From the IMG/VR virus record IMGVR_UViG_3300031576_000042, positions 1-62,920 of that record: DNA of 62,920 nt; one strand, 5' to 3'. Below, piece after piece: positions 15,111-22,770 of this stretch (its first letter is position 1; every line of letters starts with the position of its first letter). Source of the DNA: a virus. The notes below the pieces were generated by a model, which saw only the letters and a list, made by a program, of their open reading frames with translations, had not been told where the DNA came from and did no database searches. A program made the translations under genes and the position numbers.

Positions 15111-15370
15111 AAGAAAATCAACTTGGCGAGCAGCTATCTGAAGGCGAGCTGCCTCATCAGCATCCTATGCCTGGCGCTGTAAACTGTCCCTTTTGTGAGG
15201 AACTGGCTATTGCCTTGTTTGATGGTCTTTGGTCTTTTGAAAGAAATGAAAATTATTTACCGAAGAGATACAACAATTGCCCGGCGTGGAAGTGTATTCG
15301 TTGCAGTAGTATCTTTATAGTTCCCAACCCAGAGAGCATACCATTTTCCTCAAGATTGCCGACCAAATGA
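15107..15370 (+). CDS. Zinc-ribbon protein
   Basis: 87 residues, ATGA-coupled to the previous gene. Cys-Pro-Phe-Cys (about 26-29) and Cys-Ile-Arg-Cys (about 63-66) form a four-Cys ribbon around a Trp-rich middle. It is coupled by overlap to the Ski2-like helicase downstream, so it may be an accessory of that enzyme. That is position-based inference. Confidence 0.58.
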   Translation: MKENQLGEQLSEGELPHQHPMPGAVNCPFCEELAIALFDGLWSFERNENYLPKRYNNCPAWKCIRCSSIFIVPNPESIPFSSRLPTK

Positions 15371-17460
15371 AAACTGCTGAGTACGAATTCTACCAGTACC
15401 CGTTTGAAAGCTTCAACCCTGTACAGTCGGCTGTTGCAGAGTACATTGGATCAGACTGCAATCTTGTTGTTGCTGCTCCCACGTCTTCCGGTAAAACGAT
15501 CTGTGGTGAGCTGATTGCTGGGTACTACCTCTTTCATACAGGGCTTATTTCTGTAGATAAGATCATCTATACGTCACCGCTCAAAGCTCTTGCTGAAGAG
15601 AAATACGAAGACTGGACCAGTCAAGAGCATCCTTGGAACAAGCATTCAGTGGTAGTCATGACGGGTGATTACCAAATGACAGAGGCGAGACAGAAGGAAG
15701 TTCATCGTGCGGACATTATCGTTTCTACATACGAGATGCTTGCAGTCAGATCACGTCGAGCCAAGCATGAGTCCATTCAGTGGCTGCTTGATACTGCTGT
15801 CATCATTATCGATGAAGCGCATTTTCTTTCCTCAGAAGGTCGTGGAGATCATCTCGAGAATGCCCTGATTGGATTCACACGTTTGAACCCAAGAGCAAGG
15901 ATTGTGTTCCTGTCTGCCACCATGAGAAACGCTAAAATCATGGCTGAGTGGCTCACACTTCTTAACGGTAAGCCTACAGAGCTGGTAGAGTCTACATACC
16001 GCCCCTGTCATCTCCAAATGCATTATGAGACCTATTCCAAGCCAAATGTGCAGCAATTCCGTCTGTTCGAGGCTGAGAAGCAAGAGATCATAGCCACAGC
16101 TCTTGATTTGATTGAGCACCATAAGCAGGATCAGTGGCTTCTTTTTGCTCATTCCAAGGCGTATGGAAGGGAAATGTGGGCAGCTCTTACTAGAAAATAC
16201 CCTGGCCAGTCTGCTTTCCATAATGCTGACCAGTCAAAAGAGTCCAGGAAGGCCATAGAAACGTCGTTTAAAGATGGGAGGCTCCGGTACCTCGTAGCTA
16301 CCTCAACTCTCGCCTACGGGCTGAATTTGCCCGCTAGGATGGTCATTATACTGGGTGTGAAGCGTGGCATGGCTTATGTGGATCCGCTTGACATTATTCA
16401 GGAGTGTGGTAGAGCTGGTAGACCAAAGTACGACACGGCTGGAGATGCTTATGTCATTCTCGAAAACTCTCAGCTACCAGAGTGGACCAAGCTTCTTTCT
16501 GAAGGAATCGACGTAAAATCAAGACTACCTCACAAGGTTGGGTTCCACTTGATTGGTGAGATAGCCGAGGGTCGTGTTGATTCGCCAGATACAGCGCACC
16601 ATTGGGCTGACCGTACACTTGCCAACAAACAAGGTTTGTGGTCAGCAAGTAAAGTATCTGAGCTGTTTGATTCATTCAAGAAAGAAGGTCTTATTTATTC
16701 TGACTTGGATGACTGGACTGATGAAGAAGTAAAATCCAACTATGCTGTCACTAAGCTAGGTAAAATTGCTTCTATCAATTACTTCGATCCGTTTGATGTG
16801 ACTGCTTGGAAGAAGAACATTGTCACCATTCGGTCAAGAGATTTGACTAAAGACGATGCTGCCGTTGCATGGGCGCTGACCAATTGTCCTTCAGTTTCTA
16901 GTGGGTTCATTCCAAAAGAAATGAGATCGCTTACTAACGAGTACCTCTTTGAGCTACGTAGGCTGAACCTGTTTGTCAGCAGTGATGGGTTCTTGTCAAA
17001 GGCTGCTGTGCTTTACAATCAGATTCAGGGGCAGGATCATGTTGTATCAGCTTTTCCTGCCATGCTCACTCCTATCGTTATGGACGCCCCCAGGATTATA
17101 AGCTGCTTATATCAGATCGATTCAATGGTGTTGTCAAACAGAGACAGGGGCTATTGGGATTCAGTTCTTACTCGTATTCTCTATGGTGTTGGATGGGAAG
17201 CGGCAGAGCTATGTAAGCTCGACGGTATCGGTCGTGTTAATGCTGAACGACTTATAGGCGCTGGTATCAACTCAATTGATTCTTTTATCCAGCAAGAGCA
17301 GTTTGTTAAAACACTTCTGTCTGAGGCCACTTTTGATAAATCAATGTCTTCAGCTAAAAAGCTAAAGGGAGCTACCAATGAAAATGACGATGTGGATTTA
17401 CACGTCAAATCTGAACGGGAAGAAAGTCCCAGTGCTAGCGGAGTACTTGACCTCTGGTGA
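15367..17460 (+). CDS. Ski2/Hel308-like DNA or RNA helicase
   Basis: 697 residues. Superfamily 2 motifs: Q-like Phe-Asn-Pro-Val-Gln-Ser, motif I Ala-Pro-Thr-Ser-Ser-Gly-Lys-Thr (about 37-44), Ia Tyr-Thr-Ser-Pro-Leu-Lys-Ala-Leu, motif II Asp-Glu-Ala-His, motif III Ser-Ala-Thr-Met, motif V Ala-Thr-Ser-Thr-Leu-Ala-Tyr-Gly-Leu-Asn-Leu-Pro, and motif VI Gln-Glu-Cys-Gly-Arg-Ala-Gly-Arg-Pro. The Thr-Leu-Ala-x-Gly-x-Asn-Leu-Pro-Ala box and a C-terminal helix-hairpin-helix (Leu-Asp-Gly-Ile-Gly-Arg-Val-Asn-Ala) point to the Ski2/Hel308 branch. That branch is common in archaea and eukaryotes and unusual in phages. It probably acts at stalled or recombining forks. A motif copy lies at 17096. Confidence 0.88.
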   Translation: MKTAEYEFYQYPFESFNPVQSAVAEYIGSDCNLVVAAPTSSGKTICGELIAGYYLFHTGLISVDKIIYTSPLKALAEEKYEDWTSQEHPWNKHSVVVMTGDYQMTEARQKEVHRADIIVSTYEMLAVRSRRAKHESIQWLLDTAVIIIDEAHFLSSEGRGDHLENALIGFTRLNPRARIVFLSATMRNAKIMAEWLTLLNGKPTELVESTYRPCHLQMHYETYSKPNVQQFRLFEAEKQEIIATALDLIEHHKQDQWLLFAHSKAYGREMWAALTRKYPGQSAFHNADQSKESRKAIETSFKDGRLRYLVATSTLAYGLNLPARMVIILGVKRGMAYVDPLDIIQECGRAGRPKYDTAGDAYVILENSQLPEWTKLLSEGIDVKSRLPHKVGFHLIGEIAEGRVDSPDTAHHWADRTLANKQGLWSASKVSELFDSFKKEGLIYSDLDDWTDEEVKSNYAVTKLGKIASINYFDPFDVTAWKKNIVTIRSRDLTKDDAAVAWALTNCPSVSSGFIPKEMRSLTNEYLFELRRLNLFVSSDGFLSKAAVLYNQIQGQDHVVSAFPAMLTPIVMDAPRIISCLYQIDSMVLSNRDRGYWDSVLTRILYGVGWEAAELCKLDGIGRVNAERLIGAGINSIDSFIQQEQFVKTLLSEATFDKSMSSAKKLKGATNENDDVDLHVKSEREESPSASGVLDLW
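17096..17112 (+). repeat. Dispersed palindromic motif copy inside helicase
   Basis: TTATAAGCTGCTTATAT, coding (Ile-Ser-Cys-Leu-Tyr). Confidence 0.74.
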
Positions 17461-17680
17461 GCCAACTGTCTACATACTTCCTGACGAAACGCATTTTTCA
17501 GCTCATTGCCAACCAGATTCTGTGTCACTTTACGAAGCTCTATACGAGCTAAAACACAACGGAACGCCATTTACATGGACTAGTCAAAATGGATCAGTCT
17601 CCAAATCAAGAGAACGACAGTTCCCAGAAAACACTGATCTCGTCCGAAATTTCGATCGCTACCTCGAAGTATTTCGATGA
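17378..17680 (+). CDS. Hypothetical protein overlapping the helicase end
   Basis: 100 residues, ATG 17378 with AGGGAG upstream, overlapping the helicase by 83 bp. Beta-rich N half and polar C half; no family is recognised. The helicase frame in the overlap is a low-complexity acidic and polar tail, so both readings are possible. Confidence 0.5.
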   Translation: MKMTMWIYTSNLNGKKVPVLAEYLTSGEPTVYILPDETHFSAHCQPDSVSLYEALYELKHNGTPFTWTSQNGSVSKSRERQFPENTDLVRNFDRYLEVFR

Positions 17681-17966
17681 TATAATGCAGAGGATTGTGA
17701 AGCTTAACGATAAGCTCTCTGGTATGGATCGTTGTCAGGCAGACGATAATTTTTCATTTGAAGATTTATTCTTCCATGCGATCAGGTATCTTGAGCTTGG
17801 TATCTGCAAGGCTGCCTGTGAAGTTGAAGAAGAGCACGCTCCAAAAATGATCGAAGAGCTACGAGAGTACTTGGTTGAGAAAGTAAAAAAGCTTCCAAGG
17901 CTTTCTTTTATTCTAAAGTACGCTAAGAAACATGCGTTTAGCAATGACACGGAGGAGAAGCAATGA
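17589..17966 (+). CDS. Hypothetical helical protein
   Basis: 125 residues from ATG 17589, overlapping the previous gene by 92 bp. A start at ATG 17685 would remove the overlap and leave the helical part, which is the more certain part. Residues 33-120 are helical with Glu/Lys clusters. No motif is recognised. It ends in ATGA overlap with the next gene, which has a strong ribosome-binding site. Confidence 0.5.
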   Translation: MDQSPNQENDSSQKTLISSEISIATSKYFDDIMQRIVKLNDKLSGMDRCQADDNFSFEDLFFHAIRYLELGICKAACEVEEEHAPKMIEELREYLVEKVKKLPRLSFILKYAKKHAFSNDTEEKQ

Positions 17967-18166
17967 CAGAAGAAGAGCTTACTAAAAAGGTCTATCTTGG
18001 TGATTCTGTTTATGCTCGGCTTAACGCTTGTCGTCAGATAGAGCTGACTACTGAGAATGGCTATGGTCCAATCAACACAATTATTCTGGAGCAAGAAGTA
18101 CTTCTGGCTTTTCTTGGCTATCTGACTGCTGTTCGTAAATATATTTCAGACGAACAGCTTCAGTAA
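17963..18166 (+). CDS. Small hypothetical protein
   Basis: 67 residues, GGAGGAG before ATG 17963, coupled to the preceding gene. It is alpha/beta with no recognised domain. Last gene of the replication operon before the promoter at 18191. Confidence 0.6.
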   Translation: MTEEELTKKVYLGDSVYARLNACRQIELTTENGYGPINTIILEQEVLLAFLGYLTAVRKYISDEQLQ

Positions 18167-18190
18167 AATAGTATTTTTTTAAAATTACCC

Positions 18191-18219
18191 TTGACAGTTT
18201 AATAACCAAGGCTTATTCT
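18191..18219 (+). promoter_or_regulatory. Sigma70-like promoter
   Basis: TTGACA (18191-18196), a 17-nt spacer and TATTCT (18214-18219). The spacer and -10 coincide with a variant of the dispersed motif (18198-18217), so a protein binding that motif would block this promoter. It drives the attenuator-like leader below. Confidence 0.68.
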
Positions 18220-18249
18220 TGTAGGATAGACTACATGAAAGGAGTCTGT

Positions 18250-18294
18250 ATGACCTACCTTTCACTAAGATCCTGCTTGATCCTTGGCTGTTAG
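18250..18294 (+). CDS. 14-residue leader peptide
   Basis: AAAGGAG (18238-18244) is followed 5 nt later by ATG 18250. The frame encodes MTYLSLRSCLILGC and stops at TAG 18292-18294. Codons 7-11 lie on the 5' arm of the terminator hairpin (18270-18280), so a ribosome finishing the peptide would cover that arm. The arrangement of promoter, strong ribosome-binding site, short frame and overlapping terminator is that of a transcription attenuator. The peptide has four Leu and two Cys among 14 residues. Confidence 0.55.
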   Translation: MTYLSLRSCLILGC

Positions 18295-18322
18295 CATAGA
18301 GGGTACTCAAGCAGGATTTTTT
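18270..18322 (+). terminator. Attenuator-like terminator hairpin
   Basis: ATCCTGCTTGA (18270-18280) pairs perfectly with TCAAGCAGGAT (18307-18317), with six T up to 18322. The next gene's ATG is the next base. AGGA in the 3' arm is at ribosome-binding distance from that ATG, so the hairpin could also hide its initiation site. Confidence 0.78.
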
Positions 18323-18733
18323 ATGCCACGTATCTATAGCGTAAGCGTTAGACGACCAAAGTACACCATTTCACCGAAATCTAAATCCGTAGCCGATACT
18401 TCTTTTACAAAGAATCATCAGCTCTCAACATTCGTTGTTGGGTTTATTGCTGTTGATATAGAGGTTCAGAAAGATTCTGAGTACCTGTACGCACGTTGGG
18501 ATGGCCCTTCATGTAGATATGTTATTTCTTTCATGTGCCCCCATGATGAGGCACCCCCACTTGAAACAAAAACAATTCTCTTCTTACGTGAGAATTTAGG
18601 AAGAGAAGGATTCGAGATACCTGAAGGTTGTAACTTCCTTGGTATAACCTCTGATTTGAAGGCTGGAATGGTCATGATGTTCAGCAAGGAGCTTAAGGCA
18701 AACGTGCTTTCTTACTGCATATCCTACTGGTGA
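18323..18733 (+). CDS. Hypothetical protein under attenuator-like control
   Basis: 136 residues from ATG 18323; upstream extension in frame would translate the terminator stem and is unlikely. Mixed alpha/beta with a basic N terminus (Arg-Val-Arg-Arg-Pro-Lys-like) and a Cys-Pro-His in the middle; no family is recognised. It is a single-gene unit between its own promoter and a strong terminator, so it is regulated apart from the replication operon. Confidence 0.65.
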   Translation: MPRIYSVSVRRPKYTISPKSKSVADTSFTKNHQLSTFVVGFIAVDIEVQKDSEYLYARWDGPSCRYVISFMCPHDEAPPLETKTILFLRENLGREGFEIPEGCNFLGITSDLKAGMVMMFSKELKANVLSYCISYW

Positions 18734-18766
18734 TATCGACTAAAAACGTCATCTGCTTGTATCTCG

Positions 18767-18810
18767 ATAGCCCGTTTGTAGTAAAATATAAGCGGGCTAT
18801 TTTATTTTTT
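18767..18810 (+). terminator. Rho-independent terminator
   Basis: ATAGCCCG and CGGGCTAT form an 8-bp stem followed by TTTATTTTTT. A motif-like sequence lies in the loop and 3' arm. Confidence 0.82.
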
Positions 18811-19160
18811 AGACTAAAAGACTAAAATTCAAAAAAACTAAAATTAAAATGAAAAAAAACTAAAATCGAATTTAACTAAAATTCCAGGGAGCACCGGCAG
18901 CACTACCAGTACAGCACCCTAATCATAATTTTTATGACTCGTAATTTTTACGATTGTATGATTTTGATACATGTCAGGAATTCTGATACTTAACGTTACC
19001 ATAACCAAACAAAGGTTTGGCATACCAAACACGTAATTTTTATGGTCGTAATTTTTATGATACTAAGCAAATATCGTGCCAAATGTTATGGCATACCGTT
19101 TGCATAGGATATCATACAGTAGCAAATAATGTGCCGGCACGTTTAATAAGCGCCTTATTA
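18811..19160. other. AT-rich iteron-like region, candidate replication origin
   Basis: No gene is seen here. It holds five copies of ACTAAAA (18813, 18821, 18837, 18859, 18875). Four copies of the near-palindrome CGTAATTTTTAYG follow, in two pairs at 18924/18940 and 19032/19047, spaced 15-16 bp. A 6-bp inverted repeat CCAAAC/GTTTGG lies at 19005-19020. A motif copy ends it at 19142-19161. Direct repeats with near-helical-turn spacing in AT-rich DNA between two transcription units are typical of phage and plasmid origins. An initiator protein is not obvious. Confidence 0.5.
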
Positions 19161-19161
19161 A
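19142..19161 (+). repeat. Dispersed palindromic motif copy (variant)
   Basis: TTTAATAAGCGCCTTATTAA at the right edge of the iteron-like region. Confidence 0.6.
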
Positions 19162-19232
19162 CGAAGGCTTACCTAAGCTGCAATACAGTAACGACATAGA
19201 CAAATTTTCGGAATTTTGCTGGCAATCCCTTG

Positions 19233-19262
19233 TGTTGCAGAGTATAGTTGAACTCAGTAGCA
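19233..19262 (+). promoter_or_regulatory. Putative promoter of the 19.3-kb genes
   Basis: TTGCAGAGTATAGT followed 8 nt later by GTAGCA. The same layout recurs at 23201-23229, and a closer-spaced relative lies at 19099-19124. TATAGT would be the -10; there is no good -35. Confidence 0.4.
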
Positions 19263-19308
19263 GGCCGATTGTTTGTCATACATCCCCAACAACGGAAAGG
19301 AAACGAAA

Positions 19309-19422
19309 ATGGGCGATGCGATAGAACTGAAATCCTACGAGATCATATGCCGAGGGCGACACTACATCGATGTCCCTGGTCTGGAGTATCGGCGTGTATG
19401 GGAGCGCCAATGTAGCCTATAG
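19309..19422 (+). CDS. Small hypothetical protein
   Basis: 37 residues, GGAAAGG before ATG 19309. It has a basic, beta-like sequence with a central Cys-Arg-Gly-Arg. It is first in the 19-23 kb accessory run, which looks compositionally different from its neighbours. Too short to classify. Confidence 0.5.
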   Translation: MGDAIELKSYEIICRGRHYIDVPGLEYRRVWERQCSL

Positions 19423-19444
19423 TGACAGTAGGAGGACATAGCAG

Positions 19445-19765
19445 ATGATTCGACAGTCTGTACTAGCAGAGTATCTTAGCATACGTGATGCGCGACGTAA
19501 TGCGGAGAGAGCAATTCGCGCGCAGAAGTCTCAGGAGGATCGCGTCAAGGACGATATCATGACTTGTCTGGCAAACGGTGACAAGATCCAACGCGGAGAC
19601 CTTATCGCACTGGTAAGGGACGGCAGAGTATCACCGTCCTGGAAAGAGGAGTTTATTGCGGCTTGTGGCGCTGATGCGGCAGAAGCAGTCATATCGCGTA
19701 CATTGCCATCGCAGGAATTGATTGTGGAGAGCAAACATGGTGCGGCCATCGCAACAACTGTATAG
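19445..19765 (+). CDS. Hypothetical protein, paralogue of the 14811 gene
   Basis: 106 residues, TAGGAGG ahead of ATG 19445. A charged helical N half (Arg-Arg-Asn-Ala-Glu-Arg) leads to a C-terminal domain shared with the 14811 product (Trp-Lys-Glu-Glu-Phe, Gly-Ala-Asp-Ala-Ala-Glu-Ala-Val). The pair may form related adaptors or inhibitors; nothing in the sequence tells which. Confidence 0.62.
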   Translation: MIRQSVLAEYLSIRDARRNAERAIRAQKSQEDRVKDDIMTCLANGDKIQRGDLIALVRDGRVSPSWKEEFIAACGADAAEAVISRTLPSQELIVESKHGAAIATTV

Positions 19766-19946
19766 TGTGCTACCTGTCGGTAGTTTGCCGGTACGATGGG
19801 GGGCTATAGTCTTAGCTGGTATGCCACGAGAAGCTATCCTAGTGGCGATACCCGGGAAGACCTCTAATCTTGATCGTGCGGTGTGGTATGACCAAGAAGG
19901 GCAGTATCTACAGGAAGACGTACTACCACGACAACCCGAATTGTAG
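19737..19946 (+). CDS. Hypothetical small protein
   Basis: 69 residues from ATG 19737, with GGAGAG upstream, overlapping the previous gene by 29 bp. Beta-rich, with Val-Leu-Ala-Gly-Met-Pro-Arg-Glu in the middle. No domain is recognised. Confidence 0.5.
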   Translation: MVRPSQQLYSVLPVGSLPVRWGAIVLAGMPREAILVAIPGKTSNLDRAVWYDQEGQYLQEDVLPRQPEL

Positions 19947-19985
19947 TTTCAGTTTTCTCAACCATTTCTTAAGGAGTAGAGTCTC

Positions 19986-20954
19986 ATGAGTCATGAATTT
20001 CAGCAGGGATTTTTCAGCAACAAACAGCCGGCTTGGCACAAATTGGGAACCGTCTTGGACGGATGTCCAGACTACGATACTGCGATTAAGCTATCGGGTG
20101 CCGATCGTCTAGTTGAGAAACGCGAGCTGTATTATGAGACTTCTTCCGGGATCTACGCTCCGGTCGATTCTCATGTCGTTAACATCCGTGGTGACATCCA
20201 GATGGGCGTTGTCGGTCGCCGGTATGAAATCGTTCAGGACACGGAAGCTTTCGCTTTCGTCAAGCCGCTTCTGGACGATGGCACCCTTACTCTTGACGCG
20301 GGAGTTTCTCTCCGTGATGGCCGTACGTTCTGTTTGACCGCAAAGATGGCAAATGGTCAAGCCGATGTGCTTCCTGGCGATGAGCAGAGGCTTTATCTTG
20401 TCTTAAGCAATTCGCACGATGGTACTTCTCCCGTCAGCATCGGATTTACTTCTATCCGTGTTGTGTGTATGAACACAAATCGCATGTTCCTTCAGGGAAC
20501 TCAAGCGGGAGACAATCATAGTCTCCGCATGAAGCATACGCGATCGGTCCATCTCGGCATCGAAACCGCAAGGGAGACGATCGACGTGATTCAGCAGACG
20601 TGGCATGCCGATCTTGACGTGTTCCGGCGCATGGCGATAAAGACCATGAGCGGCCTTGAGTTTTCCCGCTTCGCTCGCAAGCTCATCACGCCGACCAACC
20701 AAGAGGAGCCTATCACAGACCTGCACGGCAAGACAAGGAAGGCTCTCGAGACTCTTGAGGCCAATTTCGTAGCTTTCGACGGTCCGACAGAAGCAACAGG
20801 TACCGCATGGGCAGCTTACAATGCGGTCACTAGCTACGTTGACCACGACCGTTATGCAGATGAGCGCAAGGCTTTCGAGTTCTCTTGGAACGGTGCTGGC
20901 CAGGACATGCGGGAGAGCGCTCTCGCATTGCTCACGGTAGTGGTGGCCTCCTAA
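19986..20954 (+). CDS. DUF932 phage/plasmid-like protein
   Basis: 322 residues, AAGGAG ahead of ATG 19986. The start Gln-Gly-Phe-Phe-Ser-Asn-Lys-Gln-Pro-Ala-Trp-His-Lys-Leu-Gly is the hallmark of the DUF932/TIGR03299 family, as is the later Arg-Val-Val-Cys-Met-Asn-Thr-Asn (about 159-166). Members are frequent on phages and plasmids and their role is unknown. It is full length by family standards. Codon use here is more GC-balanced than in the replication genes, suggesting separate origin. Its stop overlaps the start of a 30-residue frame. Confidence 0.88.
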   Translation: MSHEFQQGFFSNKQPAWHKLGTVLDGCPDYDTAIKLSGADRLVEKRELYYETSSGIYAPVDSHVVNIRGDIQMGVVGRRYEIVQDTEAFAFVKPLLDDGTLTLDAGVSLRDGRTFCLTAKMANGQADVLPGDEQRLYLVLSNSHDGTSPVSIGFTSIRVVCMNTNRMFLQGTQAGDNHSLRMKHTRSVHLGIETARETIDVIQQTWHADLDVFRRMAIKTMSGLEFSRFARKLITPTNQEEPITDLHGKTRKALETLEANFVAFDGPTEATGTAWAAYNAVTSYVDHDRYADERKAFEFSWNGAGQDMRESALALLTVVVAS

Positions 20955-21046
20955 TGGCGCCCCATGCTCCTGTTGCTAATTTCGGACGATTCTCCGCTAT
21001 GGGTTCTGTTACTTTTGTTCATGGTTCTCGCGAGATGCAGGTCTAG
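20954..21046 (+). CDS. Possible 30-residue peptide after DUF932
   Basis: The frame starts in TAATG overlap with the DUF932 stop and ends before the terminator. Such coupling suggests it is translated, but there is no independent support. Confidence 0.35.
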   Translation: MAPHAPVANFGRFSAMGSVTFVHGSREMQV

Positions 21047-21059
21047 ACGTAGATAGTCG

Positions 21060-21097
21060 AGGAGTCATCTGGTAAGCTACCAGATGACTCCTTTTTT
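21060..21097 (+). terminator. Strong rho-independent terminator
   Basis: AGGAGTCATCTGGTA and TACCAGATGACTCCT form an almost 15-bp perfect stem with a 3-nt loop, followed by six T. Confidence 0.92.
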
Positions 21098-21131
21098 AAT
21101 GTCCTGCTTATATTCACACAAAGGAGATTCC

Positions 21132-21395
21132 ATGAAAGTCTACACTTGCTTCTGTGACGGCTACCACGGTAGTCGCTATCTACTGGAGCATTTTTCGTCG
21201 TTGAAGGCCGCATGGAATGCGTACCGTGGTAGATTACGAGGCAGCAAATCCCCTAGTGCATTTGGATCGACAATGGCAACTATGCAGCTCTATCACGAGG
21301 AGTACGATAAGCTTCCGTTTCTTGTCTTTGAGCAGCATGCGCTTACTGGTAGGCCTATCAAAGTTATGCAGTATCTCAAAACAAGGAAACACTAA
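21132..21395 (+). CDS. Hypothetical protein
   Basis: 87 residues from ATG 21132 after AAAGGAGA; a longer frame starting in the terminator is rejected. The N terminus has Cys-Phe-Cys-Asp-Gly-Tyr, then a helix-rich middle with Arg-Gly-Arg-Leu-Arg-Gly. Family unknown. Overlaps the next start (TAATGG). Confidence 0.6.
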   Translation: MKVYTCFCDGYHGSRYLLEHFSSLKAAWNAYRGRLRGSKSPSAFGSTMATMQLYHEEYDKLPFLVFEQHALTGRPIKVMQYLKTRKH

Positions 21396-21625
21396 TGGAT
21401 GATACACTTAAGCAATGGTTCAAAGCAACACCTAATCTCGGTCAAACTGAGTCAGTAGAGTATCTTACCAAAGCTCTACACTATGTTGCTACTCTCAGGA
21501 CAATCATTAATGCTACTCTTAACGCCAAGCTAAAGCGCCGTAATGGTGATATCCTTACCGCTCAAGTGCAAGAGGGTATTGCTGATATCGCCTACAGACA
21601 GTTACCCACGGAAGCGAAACGGTGA
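21395..21625 (+). CDS. Hypothetical helical protein
   Basis: 76 residues, coupled to the preceding gene by 1-bp overlap and to the next by GTGA. Amphipathic helices, no motif. Confidence 0.55.
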   Translation: MDDTLKQWFKATPNLGQTESVEYLTKALHYVATLRTIINATLNAKLKRRNGDILTAQVQEGIADIAYRQLPTEAKR

Positions 21626-22026
21626 GCACAATGGAAGCATATTTGTACGATGCTGATATCTACTGTGCTGATTGTGCAGCGGATATCAAGCAAGGTCTCA
21701 AGCCAAACTGTAAGCACTATAGAGACGAGTCGCAATATCCTGTAGGTCCGTATCTTGACGGTGGGGGAGAAGCAGATGGCCCGCAGTATTGCGGCAATTG
21801 CCATATTCATCTTTGTAATCCGCTTACCACAGATGGCTATCGTGTCTTATTGCAGGATTATCTTGATTTTCTTTCTCGCTTGGCCAACAGTACGTTACGA
21901 TCCACCGACCATAGAATCGAAGAAGCATGGGAGTTTTACTGTTCATCTACAACGCCCTATACGCTAGGAAGGGCTCTAGGAGCACAAGTAATTCATGGCT
22001 TACTCTCTCGGGAGAATATGGGATGA
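21622..22026 (+). CDS. Cysteine-rich hypothetical protein
   Basis: 134 residues from GTG 21622 (GTGA overlap), or 131 from ATG 21631. Residues 13-70 contain Cys-Ala-Asp-Cys, Cys-Lys-His and Cys-Gly-Asn-Cys-His-Ile-His, enough ligands for a zinc site. The helical C half has no match. Confidence 0.55.
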   Translation: MSTMEAYLYDADIYCADCAADIKQGLKPNCKHYRDESQYPVGPYLDGGGEADGPQYCGNCHIHLCNPLTTDGYRVLLQDYLDFLSRLANSTLRSTDHRIEEAWEFYCSSTTPYTLGRALGAQVIHGLLSRENMG

Positions 22027-22244
22027 GCCGATACGATATCGTGCTAGGTCACTATGTGTTCTGTCTTCTTCACCATAAGGGGCAATGGTCTCCCCTGTAC
22101 GCTCGCCTCTTTCGCATTACTGGTTACTTCTTTCCTGGCCGATTATTCTCCGAAACGAAGTTTCTTGACCCGTCTAACGAGGAGTACGTTGAGGCCATGG
22201 AGGTCTACTATCATCTCTGCCGTAAACATAAGGTGAAGGTTTAA
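22023..22244 (+). CDS. Hypothetical protein
   Basis: 73 residues from ATG 22023 (ATGA overlap with the previous stop). Aromatic-rich; no domain seen. The stop overlaps the motif copy at 22240. Confidence 0.5.
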   Translation: MSRYDIVLGHYVFCLLHHKGQWSPLYARLFRITGYFFPGRLFSETKFLDPSNEEYVEAMEVYYHLCRKHKVKV

Positions 22245-22260
22245 TAAGCAGATTATATTT
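22240..22260 (+). repeat. Dispersed palindromic motif copy
   Basis: TTTAATAAGCAGATTATATT, 16 bp before ATG 22276; here a separate ribosome-binding site AGGAG lies between them. Confidence 0.8.
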
Positions 22261-22275
22261 AACAGGAGACAAGCA

Positions 22276-22746
22276 ATGCCCACAAGAATACAAGAGAATG
22301 CTCTCCCTGGCCTATGGTATAAAGTTACTGTCGGTCGCCCCGATCCTATTCAAACTACTCCCATAATCGATCTTACACTGCTTGCTAAGGCTCTTCCGCA
22401 CGGTTCCGGTATCGATGGCAATTGGTATATCCACGTCCATAACAATGGTAGTCTCACTATCTCAGGAGAGTACCATGTTATGGATGACAATGGGTATTAT
22501 CGTCACTGGGAGAGTTTCTCATTCAGGCTCTATGCTGCTAAGGCAGACTGTATTGTCAAGCTCAAAGGACCGTGCGAGGGACAAACCCAAGTAGTCTATT
22601 ATAAGGGAGAGGCTCTCATGTCAGGCATCTATGGTCTTACGTCCTACTCCCGTGGCAGATTACTACATGAGAATCTCTGGGAGACAATAGAGTATGCTCT
22701 ATCACAAGCTGGCATTAAGGTACAGGGAGAATATGTAGCACGGTAG
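22276..22746 (+). CDS. Hypothetical protein
   Basis: 156 residues, CAGGAGA ahead of ATG 22276. Beta-rich (Tyr-Ile-His-Val-His-Asn-Asn-Gly-Ser-Leu pattern) with a helical end; could be a small beta-barrel or sandwich. It is followed by a terminator, so it ends the accessory operon that started at 21132. Confidence 0.6.
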   Translation: MPTRIQENALPGLWYKVTVGRPDPIQTTPIIDLTLLAKALPHGSGIDGNWYIHVHNNGSLTISGEYHVMDDNGYYRHWESFSFRLYAAKADCIVKLKGPCEGQTQVVYYKGEALMSGIYGLTSYSRGRLLHENLWETIEYALSQAGIKVQGEYVAR

Positions 22747-22770
22747 TACTATAGGCTCACTTCCTTTCTT

